NCBI RefSeq assembly: GCF_035917415.1
Contig: NZ_CP109073.1
Span: 2,515,501-2,579,500 of the forward strand
Length of the DNA stretch: 64,000 nt
DNA from: Streptomyces sp. NBC_01803
GTDB lineage: Bacteria; Actinomycetota; Actinomycetes; Streptomycetales; Streptomycetaceae
Reading direction: 5' to 3'
How positions within the stretch are numbered: the first letter of the stretch is position 1; every line of letters begins with the position of its first letter. The notes beneath the pieces were generated by a model. It was not told the DNA's origin and made no database searches. It saw only the letters and a list, made by a program, of their open reading frames with translations. Shown piece by piece: positions 43,061 to 50,702 of the stretch. Both the position numbers and the translations under genes were made by a program.

Positions 43061-43375
43061 TGAGCCGTCCATCTCCCTATTGAGCGGGAACCACGGGGGA
43101 ACGGCGGGAACCAGGTCACCGATTCAGGTAGGACCCGTAGCCGCTCCACCTCAGGCGATCCGAGCGCCAGTCCGTCGACAACCCAAGCTTCCCAAGCCCA
43201 GGTCAGCCTGGGAGTCATCGCCGGAGCACACAAGCCGCAAACTCATGATGGCGACCCGACGTGGCTCGCAGTACAGCAGTGGAGTACAGCAACCAGCGCG
43301 ACGGTCACCGTCCCACATCGGCTCCAGGCGGCTCGCTGACCGGTCCGGCAGACCTCAGCGACCGCCACGCCCGTA
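43061..43375. other. Gap between the cargo genes and attR
   Basis: No supported gene in 315 bp. Open frames here lack ribosome binding sites and family likeness. G+C returns to a medium level. Short GGGAACC repeats near 43085-43110 are the only visible pattern. Confidence 0.4.
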
Positions 43376-43435
43376 GTTCGCAACGAGGGGGTCAGGGGTT
43401 CAAATCCCCTCAGGTCCACCGGCAGGGCCGTTCAC
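43376..43435 (+). repeat. attR of the AICE (60-bp repeat, copy 2)
   Basis: Exact copy of 31300-31359: the 3' 43 nt of tRNA-Ala plus 17 bp. The upstream tRNA half is missing here, as expected of the displaced end. Confidence 0.95.
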
Positions 43436-43519
43436 GAATCCAGGTGTGAGCGGTTGACGAGATCCCGTCCGATCGGATTGATCGGGCGGGATCTTGGCGT
43501 TTCCAGGGCGTGTGCGAGG
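43416..43519 (+). repeat. 104-bp direct repeat, copy 1 (post-tRNA sequence with terminator)
   Basis: Matches 44396-44499 with two mismatches (43445 T/G, 43505 A/G). It begins at the tRNA-Ala 3' end and includes a strong hairpin (GATCCCGTCCGATC at 43461-43474 with GATCGGGCGGGATC at 43480-43493), probably the original terminator of the tRNA gene. It overlaps attR. Confidence 0.92.
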
Positions 43520-43547
43520 AGTGGACGGGGCTCGCGTGGGCGCGTGC

Positions 43548-43952
43548 TCAGCGGTGCGGCTCGGTGAAGACCTCGATAGGGCACCGGGCCCGGCCGGCAC
43601 GTTCGATTCTGGCATCGCTGGTGATCAGTGGAACTCCGAGTCCTTCGGCCAGGGCCACATAGGTGGCGTCGTACGGCGACAGGTTGCTCCACAATTCGCG
43701 AACACGCGGCAGCACCGGCATGTGCTCCATCCTTCTGATGGGCAGGAGGGTGAAGGAGTCCCAGGCCACGTCGAGTTGGGTTGCAGTCAGCTTTCCGCCG
43801 CGGTGACGCCCACGCAGCGCCGAGGCGACCTCGACATCCAGCAGGTACGGCGCGGCCAGACGCTCCGATTCGGCACGCTTGCGCACCGCCTCCCCCACGG
43901 GACCGGCGTCTGCCACGAGGTGCACGACAGCGCCCGCGTCCACCACGATCAC
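43548..43952 (-). CDS. vapC: PIN-domain toxin VapC
   Basis: Predicted Mg2+-dependent RNase that cleaves tRNA or rRNA when free of VapB. Acidic PIN residues are visible: the first Asp in MIVVDAGAVVHLV, Glu in LLDVEVASAL, and Asp in LSPYDATYVALAE and LITSDARIERA. Length 134 aa is normal. The start overlaps the vapB stop by 4 nt. The gene lies in the 980-bp segment between the 104-bp repeats. Confidence 0.9.
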   Translation of the reverse strand: MIVVDAGAVVHLVADAGPVGEAVRKRAESERLAAPYLLDVEVASALRGRHRGGKLTATQLDVAWDSFTLLPIRRMEHMPVLPRVRELWSNLSPYDATYVALAEGLGVPLITSDARIERAGRARCPIEVFTEPHR

Positions 43953-44179
43953 GTGCGCTCACGTCCCGACTCGATATCGGCCAGCACCTCGCTCGTAGAC
44001 AGCCGCGCGGTCACCCGCTCCCTGATGCGGGCAATGACGTCCTCGGTAGCCGGGGTGGCCGCCTCCTGCTCCAGCAGTGTCCGGGCGTATGCCTGAAGAG
44101 ACTGCCGGTTCCGGGCGGCTCTTATCTTGAGCTCGGCGAGCGCGTCGTCGGACAGGTCCCGGACGTAGAGAGTAGCCAT
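43949..44179 (-). CDS. vapB: Antitoxin VapB (ribbon-helix-helix, FitA-like)
   Basis: 76 residues; N-terminal RHH DNA-binding part LYVRDLSDDALAELKIRAARN, then a helical region that should wrap around VapC. It blocks VapC and autorepresses the pair. The ATG at 44179 lies 13 bp from a palindromic candidate operator at 44193-44210. Confidence 0.9.
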   Translation of the reverse strand: MATLYVRDLSDDALAELKIRAARNRQSLQAYARTLLEQEAATPATEDVIARIRERVTARLSTSEVLADIESGRERT

Positions 44180-44192
44180 GCGATAAATCTAG

Positions 44193-44210
44193 TCGCATTG
44201 CTTGCAAAAT
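44193..44210. promoter_or_regulatory. Candidate VapB operator
   Basis: GCATTGCTTGCAAAATGC has 5-bp arms GCATT/AATGC around TGCTTGCA-like sequence and lies just upstream of vapB, the usual position for autoregulation of RHH antitoxins. Confidence 0.5.
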
Positions 44211-44395
44211 GCCAGCAAACTACAGCCTGCGCGGCCGTGCCCGCCGAGAAGCAGACAACGGGACCCACGGAGAGCTCATCACACAGCGCCTACCCGATTC
44301 AGGTCGCAGCCGAGCGTGGGAAACGATCAAGGAAGAGATGGGAAGCGATCTTGAAACCCCCGGCATGGCGCTGGTCAGACCCACTCGTGAACACC

Positions 44396-44499
44396 CCACC
44401 GGCAGGGCCGTTCACGAATCCAGGGGTGAGCGGTTGACGAGATCCCGTCCGATCGGATTGATCGGGCGGGATCTTGGCGTTTCCGGGGCGTGTGCGAGG
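44396..44499 (+). repeat. 104-bp direct repeat, copy 2
   Basis: Second copy of 43416-43519, 980 bp downstream, including the hairpin at 44441-44473. Homology stops exactly at the point that corresponds to the tRNA 3' end: upstream of it the sequence is unrelated. The two copies frame vapBC. Confidence 0.92.
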
Positions 44500-44582
44500 T
44501 GGTGTCCCGGTCCGCTGTGGCTGCCCGCCTCGCCTCGCCTCGCTCCTGATGTCAGTTCAGCGGCTTACCGAAGGGATGTACT

Positions 44583-44607
44583 ATTTGCCTATAAGCTTTA
44601 GGCAAAT
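44583..44607. promoter_or_regulatory. Palindromic operator upstream of the TetR gene
   Basis: ATTTGCCTA (44583-44591) and TAGGCAAAT (44599-44607) form a perfect 9-bp inverted repeat with a 7-nt spacer, ending 33 bp before the TetR start. A/T-rich sequence and TATAAG inside it look like the -10 of the same promoter. It is very likely the autoregulatory operator. Confidence 0.75.
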
Positions 44608-44640
44608 CAGAATAGGCTAGGGCAGAGGGAGAGGAAGGGT

Positions 44641-45210
44641 ATGGCACGTGTAGGACTGACCACGCAACGCCTGGCACAGGCGGGAGCCGAACTGGCTGAC
44701 GAGGTCGGCTTCGACCAGGTCACGGTCTCGGCCCTCGCCAGGCGGTTCGATGTCAAGGTCGCGAGTCTGTACTCGCACCTGCGGAACTCCCAGGACCTCA
44801 GGACAAAGATCGCCCTGCTCGCTCTGGAGGAACTCGCCGACCGGGGCGCTGCCGCCCTGGCCGGGCGGGCCGGCAAGGATGCCCTGACCGCCTTCGCGAA
44901 CGTCTACCGCGACTACGCCCGGGAGCACCCCGGCCGCTACGCCGCGGCCCAGATGAGGCTCGCCCCGGAGACGGCCGCCGCCAGCGCCGGCGGCAGGCAC
45001 GCACAGATGACCCGGGCGATCCTGCGCGGCTACGACCTTTCGGAGCCGGACCAGACGCACGCGGTCCGTCTGCTGGGCAGTGTCTTCCATGGCTACGTCA
45101 GCTTGGAAATGGGGGGCGGGTTCAGCCACAGCACCCCGGACACACAGGAAACCTGGTCACGAGTCCTGGACGCCCTCGACATCCTGCTGCGGAAGTGGCC
45201 CGCGCCCTGA
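44641..45210 (+). CDS. TetR family regulator with WHG-type C-terminal domain
   Basis: 189 residues. N-terminal HTH: QRLAQAGAELADEVGFDQVTVSALARRFDVKVASLYSHL, given here as known parts of one 45-residue domain. The C-terminal half contains FANVYRDYAREHPGRYAAAQ and VFHGYVSLEMGGGF, typical of the TetR_C_33/WHG group. The ATG at 44641 has AGGAAGG just before it. It probably controls itself and the SGNH hydrolase gene 100 bp downstream. Confidence 0.88.
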   Translation: MARVGLTTQRLAQAGAELADEVGFDQVTVSALARRFDVKVASLYSHLRNSQDLRTKIALLALEELADRGAAALAGRAGKDALTAFANVYRDYAREHPGRYAAAQMRLAPETAAASAGGRHAQMTRAILRGYDLSEPDQTHAVRLLGSVFHGYVSLEMGGGFSHSTPDTQETWSRVLDALDILLRKWPAP

Positions 45211-45309
45211 CCGGGGCCCTGACCCGCGCCCTGACCGGCCGGAGGCCCCCGCCTGGGCGCGCACCGGCGAAGCCGCACACACCAGACCATTGATCAACAG
45301 GTTGAGACC

Positions 45310-46494
45310 ATGGACACCAAGCACCACTGGATCGCCACACCCGTCACCGAGGACTTCCTGCGCGGTGCCCTCGCACTGGAGCGCACCGAGCGCGGTGTGC
45401 TGCCGCATCGGCTGCCCGCGTGGGCCCGCGCCCAGTGCCCGGACTGGCAGCTGGCCATGGCGGAGTCCCAGCCGTCGGGCGTGCGGCTGGTCTTCCGCAC
45501 CCGGGCCACCGCTGTCGAACTGGACACGCTGCCCACCAAACGGGTCTACGTGGGTGTCCCGCCGCGCCCGGACGGCGTGTACGACCTGCTCGTCGACGGC
45601 CACCTGACCGGCCAGGCCGGCGTGACGGGCGGCAACACCCTGGTCATCGACATGACCACCGGGACCGCCGAGCATCAGCCGGGACCGGTCGGCACCCTCC
45701 GATTCACCGGCCTGCCCGACCGTGTCAAGGACGTTGAGGTCTGGCTGCCGCACAACGAGACCACCGAGCTCGTCGAACTGCGCACCAACGCCCCCGTCGA
45801 GCCCACACCGGCTGGGGGCCGCAGGGTGTGGCTGCACCACGGCAGTTCGATCAGCCACGGCTCCAACGCGGCAAGCCCCACACACACGTGGCCCGCGCTG
45901 GCCGGCGCCCTCGGAGGCGTGGAGCTGATCAACCTGGGCCTGGGCGGCAGCGCCCTGCTCGACCCCTTCACCGCCCGCACCCTGCGTGACACCCCGGCGG
46001 ACCTGATCAGCGTCAAGCTCGGCATCAACCTCGTCAACGCCGACCTGATGCGCCTGCGAGCCTTCACACCGGCCGTGCACGGCTTTCTCGACACCATCCG
46101 CGAGGGACACCCCGCCACGCCGCTCCTGGTCGTCTCACCCCTCCTGTGCCCCATCCATGAGGACACCCCCGGCCCCAGCGCCCCGGATCTCGGCAGCCTC
46201 AGCGCGGGCGAGCTCACGTTCCGCGCGGCGGGCGATCCCGCGGAACGGGCCGCCGGGAAGCTGACCCTCAGCCTCATCCGGGACGAGCTGGCACGCGTCG
46301 TGAAGCAGCGGGCGGCGGACGACCCGAACCTGCACTACCTCGACGGTCGCGACCTCTACGGAGAGGCGGACTTCGCCGAGCTGCCGCTGCCCGACCAGCT
46401 CCACCCGGACGCCGCCGCCCACCGCCGCATCGGCGAACGATTCGCCGCCCTGGCCTTCGCTCCCGGCGGCCCGTTCACTACCGCGTCCGCCTGA
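45310..46494 (+). CDS. SGNH/GDSL-type hydrolase
   Basis: Predicted esterase or lipase-like hydrolase, 394 aa, no signal peptide. The N-terminal 175 residues are a beta-rich domain found before the catalytic part in some SGNH proteins. Catalytic blocks: block I LHHGSSISHG (Ser nucleophile), block II LGLGGSAL (Gly), block III VKLGINLV (Asn), and block V LPDQLHPDAAAH (Asp and His). The ATG at 45310 follows GGTTGAGACC. Natural substrate unknown. Confidence 0.85.
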   Translation: MDTKHHWIATPVTEDFLRGALALERTERGVLPHRLPAWARAQCPDWQLAMAESQPSGVRLVFRTRATAVELDTLPTKRVYVGVPPRPDGVYDLLVDGHLTGQAGVTGGNTLVIDMTTGTAEHQPGPVGTLRFTGLPDRVKDVEVWLPHNETTELVELRTNAPVEPTPAGGRRVWLHHGSSISHGSNAASPTHTWPALAGALGGVELINLGLGGSALLDPFTARTLRDTPADLISVKLGINLVNADLMRLRAFTPAVHGFLDTIREGHPATPLLVVSPLLCPIHEDTPGPSAPDLGSLSAGELTFRAAGDPAERAAGKLTLSLIRDELARVVKQRAADDPNLHYLDGRDLYGEADFAELPLPDQLHPDAAAHRRIGERFAALAFAPGGPFTTASA

Positions 46495-46761
46495 GACACC
46501 CACGTCCTGAGTTGCCCCCGGGAGGAGCGGAGCCGACGGCCGTGGGAGGGGCACACGATCAGCCGTCGGGCGGGCCGCCGTACCGGACGGACGAAGGCGG
46601 CGGACCACGGACGTCCATCAGCGAGGCCGGGTGGCGATGCCGCCCTCGGTGGGTGGACCCGGTTCGGTGTCCGGGTGGGCGGTGTCGCCGGCCCCGGAGG
46701 AGCGGTCGTCCGGATCATCGTGGTGAGGTGCGCGGAGCCGCGTCCGCGGGCGGTGGCGTCC

Positions 46762-46878
46762 TCAGCCCGCCGCCGCCCGGTAGGGGCGGAAGAACGAGCG
46801 CGGCTCCTCCGCGCAGGGCTCGGACTCCTCGAACGGCGCGAAGTGCCCACCGCGCGCGGGCTCGGTCACGCGCACGAC
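46762..46878 (-). pseudogene. Remnant of an alpha/beta hydrolase (epoxide-hydrolase-like) C-terminus
   Basis: The last 38 codons read VVRVTEPARGGHFAPFEESE and then end with FFRPYRAAAG. GGHFAPFEE with FFR is the C-terminal catalytic-His segment of bacterial epoxide hydrolases. Nothing before it on this strand continues the family, so only the tail survives. The rest of 46495-47130 holds no supported gene. Confidence 0.55.
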
Positions 46879-47130
46879 GGCGGATACCGGCGCTCGGGGG
46901 CGGGCCCGCGCTTCGACCCCGCACTCCGCCCGAACTCGCGGTCGCCTTGCCCCGAGGTGTCCCGCCGTCCCCTCCCTGGAGCAGTCGGCGGGCCTCGCTC
47001 GTGCTCCACGGTACGGTGCTCGACAGGGGCGACGGGATCGTGCCGCCGGCGGCGCCTGGTGGCCACCGGGCTGCTGGAATGGGGTCGTTCCCGCATGAGC
47101 GGCGGCGGTCAGCGACAGGGAGGACCCATC

Positions 47131-47598
47131 ATGGCCACCACTCCGTCCGGCCCCCCGCGGGACGATGCCCAGGACCGTGTACGCGGTGCCATCGCGATCC
47201 TCCAGGGCGATCTGGCCCGTTCGGACAGCCAGGCCAGCCTGCTGCTGGCCCTGACCGGGGCCGCGCTCGCGGCGCTGGTCTCGGCGGTCGCGAGCCTCGA
47301 CCTGTCCGCTCCCGCCGTCGTCGCCGGAGCCCTCAGCGCCGTCGCGCTGCTGACCGCGATCGCGATCCTCCTGATCGCGGTGCGCCCGGATCTCAGCGGC
47401 ACCGGCTGGACGACCTGGCCCGGGCTGAGCGACGAGCAACTGCACGACCGGCTGGCGACGGGCCATCTGGTGGAGCACGCACGGCACATGGCCACGCTGG
47501 CGGTGCGGAAGTTCCGCCGCATCCGCGCGGCGGTCGACTGCATGCTCGTCGGGCTCGCGCTGCTCGCCCTCACCTCGTTCCTCGCCGTGACGGACTGA
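47131..47598 (+). CDS. Pycsar-effector-like membrane protein (PycTM family)
   Basis: 155 residues; helical lead with RGAIAILQGDLARSDSQAS, then hydrophobic segments LLLALTGAALAALVSAVA, VVAGALSAVALLTAIAILL and a last one near the C-terminus (VDCMLVGLALLALTSFLAV). The DxQASLLLA pattern before the first helix is the mark of PycTM effectors, which in Pycsar defence respond to cCMP or cUMP and damage the membrane. No pyrimidine cyclase gene is beside it. The ATG at 47131 has GGGAGG upstream; a longer frame from 46675 is not family-like. Confidence 0.75.
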   Translation: MATTPSGPPRDDAQDRVRGAIAILQGDLARSDSQASLLLALTGAALAALVSAVASLDLSAPAVVAGALSAVALLTAIAILLIAVRPDLSGTGWTTWPGLSDEQLHDRLATGHLVEHARHMATLAVRKFRRIRAAVDCMLVGLALLALTSFLAVTD

Positions 47599-47611
47599 CC
47601 GGCGAACGGGA

Positions 47612-48955
47612 CTATGGCGTTCGGAATTTCGTCATCCGGTGGAGAACACGGGCGGTCCGGACCGCCTTTCGGATCGCGCGGTTGCGGCGGAGGGAGGGGG
47701 CCTTGAGGGGGGCGCCGCCGGGCAGGTCGAGGGCGGTGAGGCGGCGTCGTTTGAAGTAGCGGTGGTTCTCGGCGAGATGGGATCGCAGCCAGGCGGTGGC
47801 CTCGGGGCGGAGGGCCGGATAGCGCGTGGGCTGCATGCAGTAGCCCACCGTCCGGATCAGGGAGGTGAATTCCGGCGGGGGCGCGGTGGTGCCGGGGAGT
47901 TCCAGGTCGGGGAGGAGGGCGTCGACGATCGTCAGGGGGACGCGGTTGCTGTTCTCGTAGGGGGCGACGCGCTCAAGGAGCAGTTCGGTGCCGACGCGGG
48001 CCGTCGGGATGCCGAACAGGGCGGACGCGGTCATCAGGGCCGTGGAGAAGCAGCCGACGACCAGGCGGGGGCGCAGGTGGGCGAAGAGGGTCTCGGCGAG
48101 GAGCGGGGTCTCCAGGACGGTCAGGTGGACGCCGAGTTCGTCCGCCGTCCGTTCCAGGGTGTCCGCGATCCGGGCGGGGGCCGTGGGGTGCGGTTTGAAC
48201 AGGACCGATGTGTGGCCGCGGGCGGTGGCGCCGCGCAGCATGCGCGCGTGCAGGTCCTCCTCCTCCGCCTCGGTGATGAGGCCGAGCGCGGAGAGGTACT
48301 GGCCGAGGAGGATCGCGGTGGGCGGCGGGCCGGGGGGCAGGGCCCGGTCGACGGCGGCGGTGCCGGCCTCGCCGATCGCGGTCAGCACGCGCCGGAAGGA
48401 GTCGCCGGGGATGGCGACCGGCTCGACGTCGTACTCGCTCAGCAGCAGCGGGCGCAGTCCGGGCACCAGGACGGGGTGGAGGAGCCGGCGGATCCGGCCG
48501 CTCACGGCGGGCGGAAGCGTGTCGCGGGTCGGCCCGTAGCTCATCAGGCCGTCGGCGTAGATGTCGATCGGGGCGTCGGCGAAGATCGTGGCGAACGCGC
48601 GGGACGGGTTGACCTGGATGGACTCGCAGGCGATGGCGACCGGCTTCTCGCCCAATTCCCAGGCGGAGCGCAGCATCTGTTCCCACATCCCGGCGTCCTC
48701 GGGGCGCGGTGACCAGTCGGCGGGGTGATGGGGGGCGATGATCGCGTTCCAGGAGTGGAGCGCGTCGAACTCGCCGGCTATCGCCTCGAATCCGGTGATC
48801 CGGTCCAGGGGCACGGTCAGTTCGGGGATGCGGGCGGTGTTGCCGACCACCAGCAGGCGGCGGTGGGCGCGGGGGGCGCCGAAAAGTCCGGAACGGATCG
48901 CGGCGGCCAGGGTGGCGGCGCCGTACTGGGTGGTCGCGAGGAAGATCTGCGTCAT
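47612..48955 (-). CDS. Polysialyltransferase family glycosyltransferase
   Basis: Cytoplasmic transferase related to bacterial alpha-2,8-polysialyltransferases. Features are TQIFLATTQYGAATLAAAIRS at the N-terminus, SVLFKPHPTAPARI (the HP motif that binds the CMP phosphate) and VGCFSTALMTASALFGIPT (the S of the second motif). Length 447 aa. In streptomycetes such genes lie in clusters for anionic wall glycopolymers. It overlaps the GT2 gene by 4 nt (ATGA) and is made from the same mRNA. Confidence 0.82.
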   Translation of the reverse strand: MTQIFLATTQYGAATLAAAIRSGLFGAPRAHRRLLVVGNTARIPELTVPLDRITGFEAIAGEFDALHSWNAIIAPHHPADWSPRPEDAGMWEQMLRSAWELGEKPVAIACESIQVNPSRAFATIFADAPIDIYADGLMSYGPTRDTLPPAVSGRIRRLLHPVLVPGLRPLLLSEYDVEPVAIPGDSFRRVLTAIGEAGTAAVDRALPPGPPPTAILLGQYLSALGLITEAEEEDLHARMLRGATARGHTSVLFKPHPTAPARIADTLERTADELGVHLTVLETPLLAETLFAHLRPRLVVGCFSTALMTASALFGIPTARVGTELLLERVAPYENSNRVPLTIVDALLPDLELPGTTAPPPEFTSLIRTVGYCMQPTRYPALRPEATAWLRSHLAENHRYFKRRRLTALDLPGGAPLKAPSLRRNRAIRKAVRTARVLHRMTKFRTP

Positions 48956-49935
48956 CCGATGACGCTCCGCCTGCCGCCGTGCAGCCTGCGCAGGGTGTGG
49001 GCCCGGTCCGCGTTCATGCCGGCGAGAACGGCGTTGAGGTGTTCGTGGGGGATGCGGCGCAGTGCCTGGGCGCTGAGCTCTTTGAGGCTGCGCTTCACGG
49101 ACCGCTCCAGCCGCTGGGTGTTCGCCAGGTGGTGGAGGATCACGGCGCAGTAGTTACGGATGGCCTTGGGGCGCAGCAGGTCGGCCTCGTGGTCGTGCTC
49201 CAGCTCGGCCAGGACCTGGTCGAAGGCCCGGAGGAAGTCGAGCTGCCGCATATCGCCCACCTGGGTGAGGGAGGTGGTGATGCCGCGGCGGTAGAAGACG
49301 CCGTAGAGGCTGGGGACCAGGTAGGAGTCGGCGCGCCGGTGCAGGTTCCAGATCCAGGGGCGGTCCTCGGCGGTGTGCAGCCCGTCGGGGAAACGCAGCA
49401 GGCCGCGGTCGAGCAGTCGGCGGTGGTAGACGCCCGCCCAGGAGTAGGGGTAGTCCACCATGGTGGCTCTGTGCACGGGGAGGATGGACTCGCGCGGGCT
49501 GAGCGGAACGTTGCGCCGCGCGGCCGGGGCACGCCAGAGCTTCCGCCGCAGGCCGGTGACCCGCACGTGGTCGGTGCGCACGAAGTCCACGTCGTGGCGC
49601 TGGATGACGTCGAGCAGCTTCGGCAGGTAGCCGCGGCCCAGCCAGTCGTCCCCGTCGAGGAAGGTGATGTAGCGCCCGCCGGCCTCGTCGAGCCCCCTGT
49701 TCCGGGCCGAGGCGGGGCCCTCGTTGTCCTCCTGCCGGAGCACCGTCGCGCGCTTGCCGAGCCGGTGCGCCGAGGCGCGGAGGGCTTCGGCGGTGCCGTC
49801 CGTGGAGGCGTCGTCGACGAAGAGGAATTCGAAGTCGTCCCGCGCGTTGTTGGCCAGGCTGGTCACCGCGTCGGCCAGGAAGGGGCGGACGTTGCAGCAG
49901 AGGATGATGACGGAAAGCGACAGTTGTGTAGCCAT
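48952..49935 (-). CDS. Glycosyltransferase family 2
   Basis: GT-A fold transferase, 327 aa. N-terminal SLSVIILCCNVRPFLADAV, the nucleotide-sugar Asp in FLFVDDASTDGT, and the metal-binding DxD in ITFLDGDDWLG. The C-terminal half contains HTAEDRPWIWNLHRRAD. It probably adds sugar or glycerol-phosphate-type units to the same polymer as the downstream polysialyltransferase-like enzyme. The ATG at 49935 is used. Confidence 0.88.
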   Translation of the reverse strand: MATQLSLSVIILCCNVRPFLADAVTSLANNARDDFEFLFVDDASTDGTAEALRASAHRLGKRATVLRQEDNEGPASARNRGLDEAGGRYITFLDGDDWLGRGYLPKLLDVIQRHDVDFVRTDHVRVTGLRRKLWRAPAARRNVPLSPRESILPVHRATMVDYPYSWAGVYHRRLLDRGLLRFPDGLHTAEDRPWIWNLHRRADSYLVPSLYGVFYRRGITTSLTQVGDMRQLDFLRAFDQVLAELEHDHEADLLRPKAIRNYCAVILHHLANTQRLERSVKRSLKELSAQALRRIPHEHLNAVLAGMNADRAHTLRRLHGGRRSVIG

Positions 49936-50040
49936 GGGTCACCACTGGGTGTGCGGGAAACTCTCCGGGCTCGCCCTTGTAGCTGACCACGGCCCGCCGT
50001 CCGTCGCCAGCCGGCCGACCCACGGGTGGGGGTCGGCGGG

Positions 50041-50290
50041 GCGCGATGGTGGTGCCGGTGCCGGTGCCGGTGGCGGCGGTGGCGGTGGCCGACGGGGGCG
50101 CCGCGGGCTCGACCGGGGTGCCGGTGATCGATCCCCTGCCCTGGCCGTGCACGGCGGGGGGCAGGGGCGCGATGGTGGTGGCGGCGGTGGCGGTGGCGGT
50201 GGCGGTGGCGGTGGCCGACGGGGGCGCCGCGGGCTCGACCGGGGTGCTGGTGATCGATCCCCTGCCTGGCTGTGCACGGCGGCGGGCGAA
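50041..50290 (+). repeat. 126-bp tandem duplication
   Basis: Two adjacent copies (about 50041-50166 and 50167-50290) begin GCGCGATGGTGGT, contain GGT(G/T)GC iterations and share GGCCGACGGGGGCGCCGCGG and the following ATCGATCCCCTGCC. Copy 2 lacks one base after CCCTGCC. The repeats encode part of the acyltransferase remnant. Confidence 0.8.
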
Positions 50291-50440
50291 TGTCCCGTGG
50301 TCGTGGGGAACACCTTCGTCTACCGCGACGACAACCATGTGAGCGCGGCGTACGCGGAGGCCGTCGCGCCCGTGCTGGGTGACCGGATCTCCGGGCTCCT
50401 CGCCCCGGGGATCGTGAACTCCCGCCCTGGGGACGGTTGA
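50100..50440 (+). pseudogene. Remnant of an acyltransferase SGNH-domain C-terminus
   Basis: Copy 1 encodes VPVIDPLPWPCT. After copy 2 and its 1-base deletion, the frame continues as CPVVVGNTFVYRDDNHVSAAYA and ends near VNSRPGDG. The sequence D..W.C, CPVV..N..YRD and DxxHxS is the end of the SGNH domain of OafA/YrhL-type membrane acyltransferases. The membrane part is missing. The remaining gap (49936-50100 and 50441-50702) shows no gene. Confidence 0.65.
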
Positions 50441-50702
50441 TGGCTTGAGACCGTCGGTGAGGTTCTGGCCAATTCCTGGCGTGCGGGTGACGTGCGGAAT
50501 GGGGTCGGGTCGTGTGGAGAGCGCGAGGTGGGGGCGGTTGGGGCGGCTGGGACAAGTGGCCCCGGACTGGCCGGGAATGACGGGAGACACGCCCGCGCGC
50601 CCGCTCCCCGGCAACCGCGGGGGCGGGTGGGGGGTCGTAGGGGGTGAAGCTGCCGCCGAATTCGGTCGGTGACGGCATGGGGGACTTACACGGGGATCGA
50701 AC

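Larger units (their letters stand above)
31300..43435. mobile_element. pSAM2-like actinomycete integrative and conjugative element (AICE)
   Basis: A 12.1-kb element is bounded by identical 60-bp direct repeats and inserted in tRNA-Ala. On the minus strand from the left end come int, xis, rep, four small spread-type genes, an FtsK-like transfer ATPase, a SCO3933-like protein and a KorSA-type GntR repressor. On the plus strand come a Pif-like NUDIX gene, a HATPase gene pair and a lower-G+C cargo of two genes. The order int-xis-rep-spd-tra-kor-pif follows the pSAM2 plan. The amber codon in rep suggests reduced mobility. Confidence 0.93.

Noticed and set aside
43080..43376. 98-codon plus-strand frame before attR
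   Set aside because: No ribosome binding site, Arg/Pro/Ser-rich, ends inside attR and has no recognisable domain.
46512..47759. 415-codon plus-strand frame between the SGNH gene and the PycTM gene
   Set aside because: It runs through the PycTM-like gene in another frame and has only low-complexity Arg/Gly/Pro sequence.
49724..50280. Gly/Arg-rich plus-strand frame before the acyltransferase remnant
   Set aside because: The poly-Gly part is simply the GGTGGC repeat read in one frame, and its start lies inside the GT2 gene on the other strand.
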